A stretch of 64,000 nucleotides of DNA from JADKHR01 sp041917295 (lineage in GTDB: Bacteria; Elusimicrobiota; Elusimicrobia; FEN-1173). The translations under genes were made by a program, and so were the position numbers. This document shows, piece after piece, positions 7,693 through 16,056 of this stretch; the first letter of the stretch is position 1, and every line of letters starts with the position of its first letter. Under the pieces are notes generated by a model that saw only the letters and a list, made by a program, of their open reading frames with translations, did not search any database and was not told where the DNA came from. The DNA lies in the NCBI GenBank assembly GCA_041917295.1, contig JAYRXX010000038.1, positions 1-64,000 on the forward strand. Reading direction: 5' to 3'.

Positions 7693-8549
7693 TTATCCGC
7701 ACCGTCGCCGTGGATCTGGGCGGCACGCGACTCCGACTGGCGTGGATGACCGGGGCCGGAATTGTGAGGGAATGGGAACAAACCGCGGTGCCCCCCTCCG
7801 ATCTTCCGAAAACCCTGGCGAGAATTTGGAAAAAAAAGAAGTGGGGCCGAATTAACCGCTTGATTGTCGGGTCTAAGGGAATTTGGACGGGGCCCGAACG
7901 GCAGGCCCTTACCCACGCTCTCCAGGCCCTGGCCGAAACGGTCACTGTTGTTTCGGACGTGGAATTGGCCTTGCACACGGCGTTTGTTCGGACCCCCTCA
8001 AAAACCAATCGGATCCTGATTGTCGCCGGAACCGGATCCATTGCTGTGGGAACGGACAAAACTGGAACCCTCTATCGCGCCGGCGGGTTGGGCCCGGCCA
8101 GGGGCGACGAAGGGTCAGGTTATTGGATTGGAAAAGAATTTCTTCGAATTAAGCGTGCCCATCGGGGCGTCCCCCAGGTTCTTTCGCCCCAAACGGTCAA
8201 AAAAACCGCGGCTTGGGCCAAAAAGGTGATCGCCCAATCCCGGCACAATCCACAATGCGCCGCGATTGTTCGATCGGCCCAATCGCACCTGGCCGATCTC
8301 ATCGTCAACGTTCACCGACAAATGGGCCACAAAAAAACTGTTTGGATCAGTTGGGCCGGATCGTTGATGTCCGATGAACGGTTCCGTTCCGGCGTACGGG
8401 CTTTCGCCCGATCCCAGGCTCCGGGACCCCAACGGTGGGTAGCCCCATCCGACTCTCCGGCCCAAGCCGCCGTCGTCGCCCCTGACGCCATCCCACTTAA
8501 AACACGCCGATCCAATCCTCCCCGCGCCGTTCGTAAGCGAATTGTGTAG
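7689..8549 (+). CDS. BadF/NagK-type amino-sugar kinase (GlcNAc/MurNAc kinase)
   Basis: A 286-aa ASKHA-fold sugar kinase. The N-terminal phosphate-1 loop is VAVDLGGTRLRLAW. The phosphate-2 loop IVAGTGSIAVG and the family signature GPARGDEGSGYWIGKE lie near residues 115-155. An adenosine loop is expected around WISWAGSLMSDERF. The start is the ATG at 7689, which overlaps the nagZ stop by 4 bp; longer in-frame starts inside nagZ are artefacts. It probably phosphorylates GlcNAc and/or MurNAc, giving MurQ its substrate. A MurK-like role is inferred from the neighbours; specificity cannot be read from sequence. The C-terminal 25 residues are rich in Arg/Pro and look unstructured. Confidence 0.82.
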   Translation: MIIRTVAVDLGGTRLRLAWMTGAGIVREWEQTAVPPSDLPKTLARIWKKKKWGRINRLIVGSKGIWTGPERQALTHALQALAETVTVVSDVELALHTAFVRTPSKTNRILIVAGTGSIAVGTDKTGTLYRAGGLGPARGDEGSGYWIGKEFLRIKRAHRGVPQVLSPQTVKKTAAWAKKVIAQSRHNPQCAAIVRSAQSHLADLIVNVHRQMGHKKTVWISWAGSLMSDERFRSGVRAFARSQAPGPQRWVAPSDSPAQAAVVAPDAIPLKTRRSNPPRAVRKRIV

Positions 8550-8574
8550 AAATTCTTGACGGAGGTGGACCGAC

Positions 8575-9744
8575 CTATTTGCGTTTTACGAGAAAGTACA
8601 GTCTCCCCTTTTCCCAAAAACCGACAGCGTAATTCTCCGCCTCTTCGCCGGCCCCCGCGAAAAAGTCCAGCCGGGCCGGGCCTTTGATGGCGCCGCCTTC
8701 GTCTTGGCTCAACACAAACCGTTTCACGCCGTATTTTCCTTCCGTCTTCATCCACGCCAGAGCCCCCGGCGGGAAAACAGCCGGGTCCAATGCCACCGAC
8801 CGGCCTGCCGTTAAGGGAAGGCCCAGGGAACCGTAGGCCCACTCTTGGGTTGGCCCCCGGTCAATCTTAAAAAACACGTAACGCGCGTTGACGTTCAAAT
8901 GAGATTGCCGCTCGTCAGGGTGCGCCGCCAAATAGTCCACCATCGCTTTTCGGCTAAACTTTTCTTTGGGGATCACTCCCTTATCGATTAAACCTCCTCC
9001 CACGGATTTGAACGGATGTCCGTTGTTCGCGGCGTAACGGACCCGCACCCGCTTGCCGTCTGGCAACAACAGCCAGCCGGACCCTTGAACCTGAAGGAAA
9101 AAGATCTCCACGGGATCTTCGGCCCAAGCGATTTCCAGGTTTCGGCCCCGAAGCGCCCCGTCTTCGTCGATTTGTTTGCGGGTGAAGTAGGATCGACGCC
9201 CCCCGCCGGACCGATACACTCGTCGTTCGCCCCCCGACACCTCTTCCACCAAATCCGCCGGACGGCCATAAAGGGGGAACCGAAACCGATCTGTTTTGGC
9301 CAAGGAGGCGTTTAAGGCGTGTTCGTAGTAGGAACTAAAAACCACCGTTCCCCGCCGATCGGACCCAACAGAAGAAAAAAGCCGAAACGTCCGGCGCAAC
9401 GCCCCGTTGAAATCTTTTTCGTCCGAGGCCAAAAGACTCGCAAACGCGTCCATGGACTCGGCCATTTCTTTGGCCGAGTAAACATCGTTCCCAAAAACAA
9501 ACGAGCGCTCTTTTCCCCCAGCGCGGTAATACCCGGCGCTCTTGCGCACCGCGTTGAGAAGATCCGAACGGTCGCCGTCGTCCTCCAACCGGGGCCATTG
9601 CCCCGGTTCCACTTCAACCAGGGCCCCCGCGCCTCCACTGGCAACAAAAGATTTCCCCCCCCGCGGCATCGGCCCCCTGCACGCCGCCAGAACGACGGCA
9701 ATAAACAATAAAAAAAGGCACCCTTTTCCAAAATAAAATCGCAT
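8575..9744 (-). CDS. mltA: Membrane-bound lytic murein transglycosylase A (MltA) lipoprotein
   Basis: A 389-aa lipoprotein with a 21-residue signal ending in the lipobox LAAC. The MltA domain follows (residues about 110-280: VVFSSYYEHALNAS, FFLQVQGSGWLLLPDG, RVRYAANNGHPFKSVG), then the C-terminal 3D domain with QDEGGAIKGPARLDFFAG, which carries the catalytic Asp region. It cleaves the MurNAc-GlcNAc bond of peptidoglycan with formation of 1,6-anhydroMurNAc at the outer membrane. It is the last gene of the infC-pheST run, 8 bp after a lipoprotein gene, and faces the recycling kinase end to end. Longer in-frame starts lie inside the upstream gene. Confidence 0.92.
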   Translation of the reverse strand: MRFYFGKGCLFLLFIAVVLAACRGPMPRGGKSFVASGGAGALVEVEPGQWPRLEDDGDRSDLLNAVRKSAGYYRAGGKERSFVFGNDVYSAKEMAESMDAFASLLASDEKDFNGALRRTFRLFSSVGSDRRGTVVFSSYYEHALNASLAKTDRFRFPLYGRPADLVEEVSGGERRVYRSGGGRRSYFTRKQIDEDGALRGRNLEIAWAEDPVEIFFLQVQGSGWLLLPDGKRVRVRYAANNGHPFKSVGGGLIDKGVIPKEKFSRKAMVDYLAAHPDERQSHLNVNARYVFFKIDRGPTQEWAYGSLGLPLTAGRSVALDPAVFPPGALAWMKTEGKYGVKRFVLSQDEGGAIKGPARLDFFAGAGEEAENYAVGFWEKGRLYFLVKRK

Positions 9745-9752
9745 AGAGGAGG

Positions 9753-10481
9753 CTACCGAATGAACTGGGCTTCGATGGACGATTGGTCCCACTGGACGAA
9801 CGTTTTTCTTAACAGGCCGTCGTCAGCGAAAGAGAGGCGGGCTTCGATCCGCACAGGTCGCCGGGCGGTGGTGATGGTGTAACGATAAACCAAGGTGCGA
9901 AGGGTTTCTTCCTCGCGCACGTCCAAGGGGGCGCCTAACAACATTTCGGTTTTGGTTCGGCTGGGCAGTTCGGCTTCAACTTCCGGATCCAGATGGATTT
10001 GGGCGCGAGCCAGTTTTTTAAGTTCGAACACGTCGGCGTCTTTGGCTTGTTTGAGCGTGTCCACAATGACGTTGCGCGGGAACAGAAGCATGAACGTTTC
10101 CGGCACGATAATCTTCGTCAGTTTCCCCTTATCAAACGCCAAATCCAAGGTTAACCAAGCCAGGGGGGGCGGGTGGCTTTCTGTCGAAACCCGAACCAAA
10201 TTAAAATCGTAATGGGCCCGGGGTTCCCCTTCGTCGCTCTCGCGTGAAGGCTCAGCCCCAATTAAAAATCGCGTGTCTTTGGTTCGGATGACCGGCTTTT
10301 TAAATTCAATGACCAGTTCCGACCGGCCGCCGATGGCGAAATACTCGTCAAAGTTTTGCAGTTGTTTTTTGACTTCCAGAAGGCGCAGATAAACGCACCC
10401 GGACAACGCCGACAAAAGCGTTCCCAGGAGAGCCACCCAGGCCATCTGACGCAACGATTTTTGGCCGCGAGCTCCGTTCAT
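9753..10481 (-). CDS. Predicted lipoprotein of unknown function
   Basis: A 242-aa protein with an N-terminal hydrophobic stretch (MAWVALLGTLLSALSGC, residues 13-29) ending in a lipobox LSGC. A mostly beta-predicted periplasmic domain follows, with features such as EYFAIGGRSELVIEFKKPV and TKTEMLLGAPLDVREEETL. No named family was recognised. It overlaps pheT by 4 bp and is followed 8 bp later by mltA, so co-expression with the murein hydrolase is likely. The ATG at 10481 is kept because of the ATGA overlap; an internal ATG at 10445 would give a more typical lipoprotein signal length. Confidence 0.75.
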   Translation of the reverse strand: MNGARGQKSLRQMAWVALLGTLLSALSGCVYLRLLEVKKQLQNFDEYFAIGGRSELVIEFKKPVIRTKDTRFLIGAEPSRESDEGEPRAHYDFNLVRVSTESHPPPLAWLTLDLAFDKGKLTKIIVPETFMLLFPRNVIVDTLKQAKDADVFELKKLARAQIHLDPEVEAELPSRTKTEMLLGAPLDVREEETLRTLVYRYTITTARRPVRIEARLSFADDGLLRKTFVQWDQSSIEAQFIR

Positions 10482-12862
10482 GGGTGAGGGGCCGGCGCGC
10501 GCAAATAGGCCCCAAACTCTTTTCCCAACCCCGTCAGCACGCGCTCGTGCACCGCATGGGCTTCCGCGTCGGTCACGGTGCGGTCCGCGTGGCGAAACGT
10601 CACGCGAAACCCCAAACTCCGGGTGCCGGCGGCCAACCCTTGGCCCGTGAACACGTCAAAAAGCTCTACCCCCTCCACCCACTCGCACGACCGATGGATC
10701 CAAAACACCACCGACGACCAGGACACCGTTTCCGGAAACACCAAGGAAAAATCCCGCACCAGGGCCGGCTGGCGGGACAACGGTACATGTTTCACTTCTA
10801 AAAAGGGGCCTTTGGCGGCCAACGTCACGTTCAGTTCTCCCACAAATGTATCGGCGGGCAATTCCCACGCGTCGGCCTGCCGGGGATGCAACCGGCCGTA
10901 AAACCCCAACACCCGGTCTCCCGCCATAACGGTTTGGGATTGGGCCGGATGAAGGAACGAATACCGACCAGGCTCAAAGCGAACCCCGGTTAAACGCCAG
11001 TCTTTCAAAATGGATTTGGCCCATCCCCGGGCATCCCACATTTCCAAGGGCCGGGAATGGAACTTCCAGTGATCGGGCTTGTCTTGTCCCACGGCCACCC
11101 AGGCCAGATGGTCGGCTTCGTCAACTCCCCCAATTCCGCGGTGAAACACCCGAGCGGATTCGAACAGCCGAACGTTCGGATTTCCCCGCCGCACATTACC
11201 CGCCGCGCACACCAGCAGGTTCACCACCAAACTGGGGTTTAAACATTCCCCTGTCAACGAAAGGGGGTTGGAGAGTTCGGGCGGATTTTCCCCGCCCGTC
11301 CCGACCAACCGATCCCACAAGGCCCGCGGAACCAACCCGCTTTGAACCGCTTCCCAAAATCCCAACCCCATTAATCGGTCCCGGCCCCGTACGGTCAACG
11401 AGCGCAAAATCGTCACCGGTGCACCGCCCAAAGAAGCGCCCCGCACGCGCCCCGGAATCCGATCGTATCCGATTCGGCGTGCCACTTCTTCCACCACGTC
11501 GGCCATCTCCCGCACGTCGGCCCGGTGGATCGGCGGCGTCACGCGCAACGCGCTCGCCGTTTCTTCGCACTTAAAATCCAAACTTTCCAGCGCCGCCCGC
11601 GCCTCGGCTCCGGTGACCGCCACCCCCAACCGCTTTTGCAAATTTTCAAGGGATACACATACGGCGGGGTACGCCGCCACGGGTTTGTGAACATCTTCTT
11701 GTTCAACCAGGCGTCCCCCGGCCATGGAAAGAATCAACGACACCGCCCGGCGGGACGCGATGTCGGCCACATCAAAATCCGTCCCCCGCTCAAAACGATA
11801 CGAGCTCTCCGTGGATAGACCGAGCCGTCCCCGCGCTTGGCGCACCTGGGCAGGTAAAAACCGAGCGCTTTCCACCAACAGGTCAACCGTGGCGTCGCCC
11901 ACCGCGGTCGGCTGACCGCCCATGACACCGGCGGCGGCCACGGGCCCTTTTGCGTCGGCGATCACCAAAATATCGTTTACGTCCCGAATCACCGCGTCCA
12001 AACATTCCAATTTTTCACCCGCGCGGCCTTTGCGAACCACCACCGTTCGCTCCGCCAAACGCGCCCGATCGAACGCGTGCAACGGATGGCCATATTCCAA
12101 CAAAACGTAATTGGTGACGTCCACCACATTGTTGATGGACCGGATCCCGCACCGTTCCAGTCTCAGCCGAAAAGACAACGGGGACGGTTTAACCGAAACG
12201 CCCTCCAAGGCCCGGGCCACGTAACGATCACACAACTCCGGCTCGTCCACGCGCACCAACCCAACTCGCCCCGGCGCCGCCGGTAAGTCCACAACGGGAA
12301 TCTGGCATTTTTTTCCCAACCCCGCCGCCACTTCCCGGGCCACACCCCAATGAGACAACACGTCCGGTCGGTTGGGCGTCACTTCAATTTCCAAAATGAC
12401 ATCGTTTAAAGCCAACGTTTCAACAATATTTTGTCCCACAGATGCGTCGGGCGGCAGGGTGTACAATCCGGAATGGTCCTGGCCCAACCCCAATTCACGG
12501 GCGGAACACAACATGCCGTGGGATTCCACGCCGCGCAGGGCGCGTTTTTCGATCACCAGTCCGTCGGGAAGAGTGGCCCCCAGGCGAGCGAACGGATATT
12601 TCTTTCCCGCCTCCACGTTGGGCGCGCCGCACACCACCGCGTGCCGAGCCACCCCATCGAACACCTCGCACAATTTCAATTTATCGGCGTTGGGATGTTT
12701 CTGGGCGGATTCAACCCGGGCCACCACCACCCCCGTGACAGGCCCGCCCACCGGCGTGACCGACGCCACCTCAAACCCCTGGCGCAACAACAGGGCCGCG
12801 ATCTCCGCCGGGGTTTGCGTGAAATCAACAAACTCTTTAAGCCAAAGGAACGAAATCTTCAT
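10478..12862 (-). CDS. pheT: Phenylalanyl-tRNA synthetase beta subunit
   Basis: A 794-aa protein, the normal size for bacterial PheT. Domains in order: the N-terminal KISFLWLKEFVD segment; the EMAPII-like tRNA-binding OB fold (about 40-150, VVVARVESAQKHPNADKLKLCEV); B3/B4 editing domain (about 210-380); B5 (about 400-470); the catalytic-like core; and a C-terminal FDX-ACB domain (about 700-790, LSRQPALVRDFSLVFPE) that binds the anticodon. It forms the alpha2-beta2 enzyme with PheS and edits Tyr-tRNA(Phe). The gene overlaps both pheS and the downstream lipoprotein gene by 4 bp. Confidence 0.97.
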   Translation of the reverse strand: MKISFLWLKEFVDFTQTPAEIAALLLRQGFEVASVTPVGGPVTGVVVARVESAQKHPNADKLKLCEVFDGVARHAVVCGAPNVEAGKKYPFARLGATLPDGLVIEKRALRGVESHGMLCSARELGLGQDHSGLYTLPPDASVGQNIVETLALNDVILEIEVTPNRPDVLSHWGVAREVAAGLGKKCQIPVVDLPAAPGRVGLVRVDEPELCDRYVARALEGVSVKPSPLSFRLRLERCGIRSINNVVDVTNYVLLEYGHPLHAFDRARLAERTVVVRKGRAGEKLECLDAVIRDVNDILVIADAKGPVAAAGVMGGQPTAVGDATVDLLVESARFLPAQVRQARGRLGLSTESSYRFERGTDFDVADIASRRAVSLILSMAGGRLVEQEDVHKPVAAYPAVCVSLENLQKRLGVAVTGAEARAALESLDFKCEETASALRVTPPIHRADVREMADVVEEVARRIGYDRIPGRVRGASLGGAPVTILRSLTVRGRDRLMGLGFWEAVQSGLVPRALWDRLVGTGGENPPELSNPLSLTGECLNPSLVVNLLVCAAGNVRRGNPNVRLFESARVFHRGIGGVDEADHLAWVAVGQDKPDHWKFHSRPLEMWDARGWAKSILKDWRLTGVRFEPGRYSFLHPAQSQTVMAGDRVLGFYGRLHPRQADAWELPADTFVGELNVTLAAKGPFLEVKHVPLSRQPALVRDFSLVFPETVSWSSVVFWIHRSCEWVEGVELFDVFTGQGLAAGTRSLGFRVTFRHADRTVTDAEAHAVHERVLTGLGKEFGAYLRAPAPHP

Positions 12863-13923
12863 GAAAAATTCCCTAAAAAGCGAAGGTCGTTTTCGTAGAA
12901 AAGCCGCATGTCATCGACGCCGTATTTAAACATGGCCACCCGTTCCACGCCGATCCCGAAAGCCCATCCGGAATATTTTTCCGGGTCACACCCGACGGCG
13001 CGCAAGACGTTCGGATGCACCAACCCCGACCCCAACATTTCCACCCACCCTGTTCCCTTGCAGACGCGACACCCTTTTTGGCCGCAGATCGTGCACGAAA
13101 TATCCATTTCAAGACCCGGCTCCACGAAAGGGAAAAAGGAAGGCCGAAACCGCGTTTTCACCACCGCCCCTTGCCCGCCAAACAACCGTTCGGCAAACAA
13201 CGTCAACACGCCCTTTAAATCCCCCAGCGAAATGTCCGTGTCCACGGCCAATCCTTCCACCTGATGAAAAACATAGGAATGGGTGGCGTCCACGTTTTCG
13301 TGCCGAAACACCCGCCCCGGCGCGACGATGTAAACCGGCGGCGCGTGGGAACGCATGTATCGAATTTGCACCGGGGACGTGTGCGTGCGCAACAACAGAG
13401 GACGGCCCTGGTTGTCCGTATACTCTTTCAAATAGAACGTGTCGTGGGCGTCCCGGGCCGGGTGGTCGGGCGGATGATTGAGCGATGTGAAATTGTTGTC
13501 GTCGGTTTCCACTTCGGGCCCTTCCGCCACAGAAAAACCCAGCCGAATAAAAACGTCGGTGATTTCTTCCATGACACGGGTGAGCGGATGCAACCCGCCC
13601 CGAACCGCGGGCGCGCCCGGAAGCGTCAAGTCCAACGGGGATTGAAGCAATTGCGCGTTCAACCGCGCGTCGTCCGCCACTTGCCGACGGCGCGCCAGAA
13701 TGGATTCCAGGGAGACTTTAAGGAGGTTGGCCCGTTTCCCGACGTCCCGTTTCTCGTCGCCGGTCAGGGTGGGAAGAACCGAAAGAATTTTGGTGAGCCG
13801 GCCGTCTTTGCGGCCGAGATACTTAAGGCGAAACGCCTCAACCGCGTCCGCGTCGGCCAATGTTTCGGCCTCGACCAAAGCCTCGGCCGACAACACGTCC
13901 AATTCGTTTAGAAGGGAAGACAA
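12859..13923 (-). CDS. pheS: Phenylalanyl-tRNA synthetase alpha subunit
   Basis: A 354-aa class II catalytic subunit. The N-terminal coiled-coil (residues 1-90) contacts tRNA. Motif 1 region: GGLHPLTRVMEEI; then FTSLNHPPDHPARDAHDTFYL; motif 2: LLLRTHTSPVQIRYM; motif 3: the GIGVERVAMFKYGV segment near the C-terminus. These residues activate Phe with ATP in the cytoplasm. It sits 59 bp after rplT, in the classical infC-rpmI-rplT-pheS-pheT order. The 59-bp gap at 13924-13982 shows no clear terminator hairpin with a T-run, so read-through from the infC promoter is plausible. Confidence 0.97.
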   Translation of the reverse strand: MSSLLNELDVLSAEALVEAETLADADAVEAFRLKYLGRKDGRLTKILSVLPTLTGDEKRDVGKRANLLKVSLESILARRRQVADDARLNAQLLQSPLDLTLPGAPAVRGGLHPLTRVMEEITDVFIRLGFSVAEGPEVETDDNNFTSLNHPPDHPARDAHDTFYLKEYTDNQGRPLLLRTHTSPVQIRYMRSHAPPVYIVAPGRVFRHENVDATHSYVFHQVEGLAVDTDISLGDLKGVLTLFAERLFGGQGAVVKTRFRPSFFPFVEPGLEMDISCTICGQKGCRVCKGTGWVEMLGSGLVHPNVLRAVGCDPEKYSGWAFGIGVERVAMFKYGVDDMRLFYENDLRFLGNFS

Positions 13924-13982
13924 GAAATTGCCACTAATGCCGAAACGACGAACGTCGTCACGATCCCACAGGGATCAGCCGT

Positions 13983-14348
13983 TCAGGCCGCCTTGGCAAA
14001 CGCGTGATCCCGAGCCACCGCGGCGAGCTTCTGAAACGCCCCCGGATCCTCGGCAGCCACCGTGGCCAACACTTTACGGTCCAACACAACACCGGCCTTT
14101 TTCAAACCCGAGAAAAAACGGGAATAGCTCAGCCCTTCGGCCCGCGCCGCGGCGTTGATCCGCTGAATCCAAATCGCGCGCAAATCGCGCTTCTTGTCTT
14201 TGCGGCCCCGATACATGTGCCGCATGGACATTTCCAAATGTTGAACCACCATCCGCCACCGGGTGCTTTTCGTGGCGTAGGCGCCTTTGGCTCGACGGAA
14301 CCATTTCTTTTTTCGCTGACGGGTGTAAACAACGGATTTAGCGCGCAT
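13983..14348 (-). CDS. rplT: 50S ribosomal protein L20
   Basis: A 121-aa basic protein that binds 23S rRNA early in 50S assembly. Recognised from the L20 N-terminal arm (RQRKKKWFRRAKGAY), the helical YRGRKDKKRDLRAIWIQRINAA segment and the C-terminal RKVLATVAAEDPGAF. Its ATG overlaps the end of rpmI by 11 bp (the ATG lies inside the last codons of L35), which implies coupled translation, as seen where L20 autoregulates the operon. Length and ends match the family. Confidence 0.97.
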   Translation of the reverse strand: MRAKSVVYTRQRKKKWFRRAKGAYATKSTRWRMVVQHLEMSMRHMYRGRKDKKRDLRAIWIQRINAAARAEGLSYSRFFSGLKKAGVVLDRKVLATVAAEDPGAFQKLAAVARDHAFAKAA

Positions 14349-14538
14349 AGGGAATCAGAGCCTTTATGGTTTTGGTTTGTTCGGCGTTCAGCATATTGTC
14401 TTTGCGGAACCGCCGCCGACGGTTGGACGACATCCCGATCAAAAGATGCCGCCGTCCTTGCGTTTGGTGCATAATGTGACCGCTGGCCGTGACGCGGAAG
14501 CGTTTTTTTGCCCCGCTGTGGCTTTTAATTTTTGGCAT
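14338..14538 (-). CDS. rpmI: 50S ribosomal protein L35
   Basis: A 66-aa, very basic protein with the L35 signature MPKIKSHSGAKKRFRVTASG at the N-terminus and the central RRHLLIGMSSNRRRRFRK run. It is a small component of the large ribosomal subunit. It lies between infC (23 bp upstream) and rplT (11-bp overlap) in the standard order. Confidence 0.97.
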   Translation of the reverse strand: MPKIKSHSGAKKRFRVTASGHIMHQTQGRRHLLIGMSSNRRRRFRKDNMLNAEQTKTIKALIPYAR

Positions 14539-14561
14539 AGGAATAAGCTCGACTTGTCCCT

Positions 14562-15113
14562 CTAATTTTTTTGCGGAGCCAACATCAAAATCATCCGGTT
14601 TCCGAACATCATGGGGTCGGACTCCACCGTGGCGGATTCCCCCAAAATGACCTTGATCCGCTCAATGATTTTTTGGCCCAAATCTTTGTGTTCCATTTCG
14701 CGGCCGCGAAACATCACCGTGATACGCACTTTGTCGCGTCCGTCCAAAAATTTCTGAATGGCCCGCATTTTTGTATCAAAATCGTGGTCCCCGATCCGCG
14801 GACGAAACCGCACTTCCTTGACCTGACCGCCTTTGGCGTGCTTGCGGGCTTCTTTTTTTTGTTTTTCTTTTTCGTACCGATACTTCGAAAAATCCACCAC
14901 TTTGCACACCGGTGGGTTCGCCATCGGAGCGACTTCCACCAAATCCTTACCTCGATCTTGCGCGGTACGAAGCGCTTCCTCGATGCCCTTCACGCCCAAT
15001 TGCGTCCCGTCTTCGTCAATAAGACGAACCTGTTGAGCGCGGATTTGATGGTTGACACGAGGGCCCCCCGCATTGGAGCTCAGGGACGGCCGTTGAAAGG
15101 GTTTCGGGTAGAT
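14562..15113 (-). CDS. infC: Translation initiation factor IF-3 (likely ATC start)
   Basis: About 183 aa. The N-domain begins PRVNHQIRAQQVRLIDEDG, a basic linker follows (FSKYRYEKEKQKKEARKHAK), and the C-domain contains KVRITVMFRGREMEHKDLG. IF-3 binds the 30S subunit, blocks 50S joining and proofreads start codons. No ATG fits: a GTG at 15173 would add 20 non-homologous residues and lies at the promoter. An ATC at 15113 follows an AGGAG 9 nt upstream and gives the expected length. Rare AUU/AUC/AUA starts are the known basis of infC autoregulation. First gene after the promoter at 15174-15202. Confidence 0.93.
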   Translation of the reverse strand: MYPKPFQRPSLSSNAGGPRVNHQIRAQQVRLIDEDGTQLGVKGIEEALRTAQDRGKDLVEVAPMANPPVCKVVDFSKYRYEKEKQKKEARKHAKGGQVKEVRFRPRIGDHDFDTKMRAIQKFLDGRDKVRITVMFRGREMEHKDLGQKIIERIKVILGESATVESDPMMFGNRMILMLAPQKN

Positions 15114-15173
15114 GCTCGTTATCTCCTGAATAAGCGTAGGAGGCGAACCCCCTGCGCGTCGTGATGCGGGCAA

Positions 15174-15202
15174 ATATTAACAGTACCGCGCATTTCTGTC
15201 AA
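15174..15202 (-). promoter_or_regulatory. Strong sigma70 promoter for infC-rpmI-rplT(-pheST)
   Basis: On the minus strand: TTGACA (15202-15197), exactly 17 bp, TAATAT (15179-15174). The start point is expected near 15167, giving a leader of about 54 nt before the proposed ATC start of infC. It lies just downstream of the end of the TPR gene, so the translation/tRNA-synthetase operon has its own promoter. Confidence 0.8.
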
Positions 15203-15214
15203 TGGCCGTCCCAA

Positions 15215-15907
15215 TTAATTTTTGGACACCGGCGCCGCCGGCAGTTGGGATTTGACAAAAGCCAAATTGGATTGGGCCTCCGCCGCCCAGGGCGATTTGG
15301 GATACAAGGTCAAGAGCCGCTCGAAAACCGCTTGGGCCTGGGCCCACTGGGATTGAACCCCGTGCAGACGTCCCGTTTCCATCATCCACCGCGGAACCAA
15401 ATAGTGGCCGGAAAAATCTTTCGTCAACGATTCGTATTCGGCCGCGGCTTCCGGAAACTTTTTGAGTTCCACCAACGCCGCCGCCCGCCCCGCCCGCATC
15501 AACGCTTGATAGTCCGGCGCGGTGGCCTGGCGAAGTCCTTCGGCATAATTTTTTTCGGCTTCGTCAAACTTTTTTTCTTGGAACAAAAGTTCCCCTTTCA
15601 AAACAAACCCTTGCATGGCCACGGGGTTGGTCCGTTGGGTTTTTAAAACGTCATCGATATTTTGATACGCTTCATTGAGTTGGCCTTGATTGGCTTTAAA
15701 CCGAGCGGCGGTCAATTGTAAAATCCCGGCGTCGCTCAATTTTTTTCGGTTGGCCACAATGGCCGCGGCCAGGCCGCCGGCCAGGACCGCCACGCCCACC
15801 GCTAGACCGATCTGGGCCCGGTGCGTGGTCAACCAGCGAACAACTTTTTGCCCTTTCGTTTCAACGCCGGGCGTTTGCCCCGGCAACGTGTAAAATGTCG
15901 ACGGCAT
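15215..15907 (-). CDS. TPR-repeat membrane-anchored protein
   Basis: A 230-aa protein with one N-terminal membrane segment (IGLAVGVAVLAGGLAAAIVA, residues about 35-54) and four to five TPR-like helical pairs after it (NEAYQNIDDVLKTQRTNP, QEKKFDEAEKNYAEGLRQA, KKFPEAAAEYESLTKDF, QWAQAQAVFERLLTLYPKSP). The layout resembles YfgM/BamD-like periplasmic scaffold proteins, but the exact family was not identified. AAGGAG lies 8 nt before the ATG at 15907, which decides the start; a longer in-frame form would overlap the tRNA-Arg gene. It probably holds proteins together at the periplasmic face. Confidence 0.78.
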   Translation of the reverse strand: MPSTFYTLPGQTPGVETKGQKVVRWLTTHRAQIGLAVGVAVLAGGLAAAIVANRKKLSDAGILQLTAARFKANQGQLNEAYQNIDDVLKTQRTNPVAMQGFVLKGELLFQEKKFDEAEKNYAEGLRQATAPDYQALMRAGRAAALVELKKFPEAAAEYESLTKDFSGHYLVPRWMMETGRLHGVQSQWAQAQAVFERLLTLYPKSPWAAEAQSNLAFVKSQLPAAPVSKN

Positions 15908-15947
15908 AAAATGTCTCCTTTTAATGATATTCCGATGTCCCGCCCAC

Positions 15948-16020
15948 GCCCCCGGGCGGAATTGAACCACCAACCTTCTCCTTAGGACGGAGCCGCTCTA
16001 TCCAATTGAGCTACGGGGGC
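15948..16020 (-). tRNA. tRNA-Arg (anticodon CCT)
   Basis: A 73-nt cloverleaf: acceptor GCCCCCG/CGGGGGC, D-arm GCTC/GAGC, anticodon loop GTCCTAA (anticodon CCT), 5-nt variable loop, T-arm GGTGG/CCGCC with TTCAATT. The first anticodon-stem pair is a G-A mismatch and position 32 is G, both slightly unusual. CCA is not encoded. It sits between apt and the TPR gene. Confidence 0.9.
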
Positions 16021-16056
16021 CCGGGCGGGAAACCCAACTAAAAAATCCCTCCGCGG

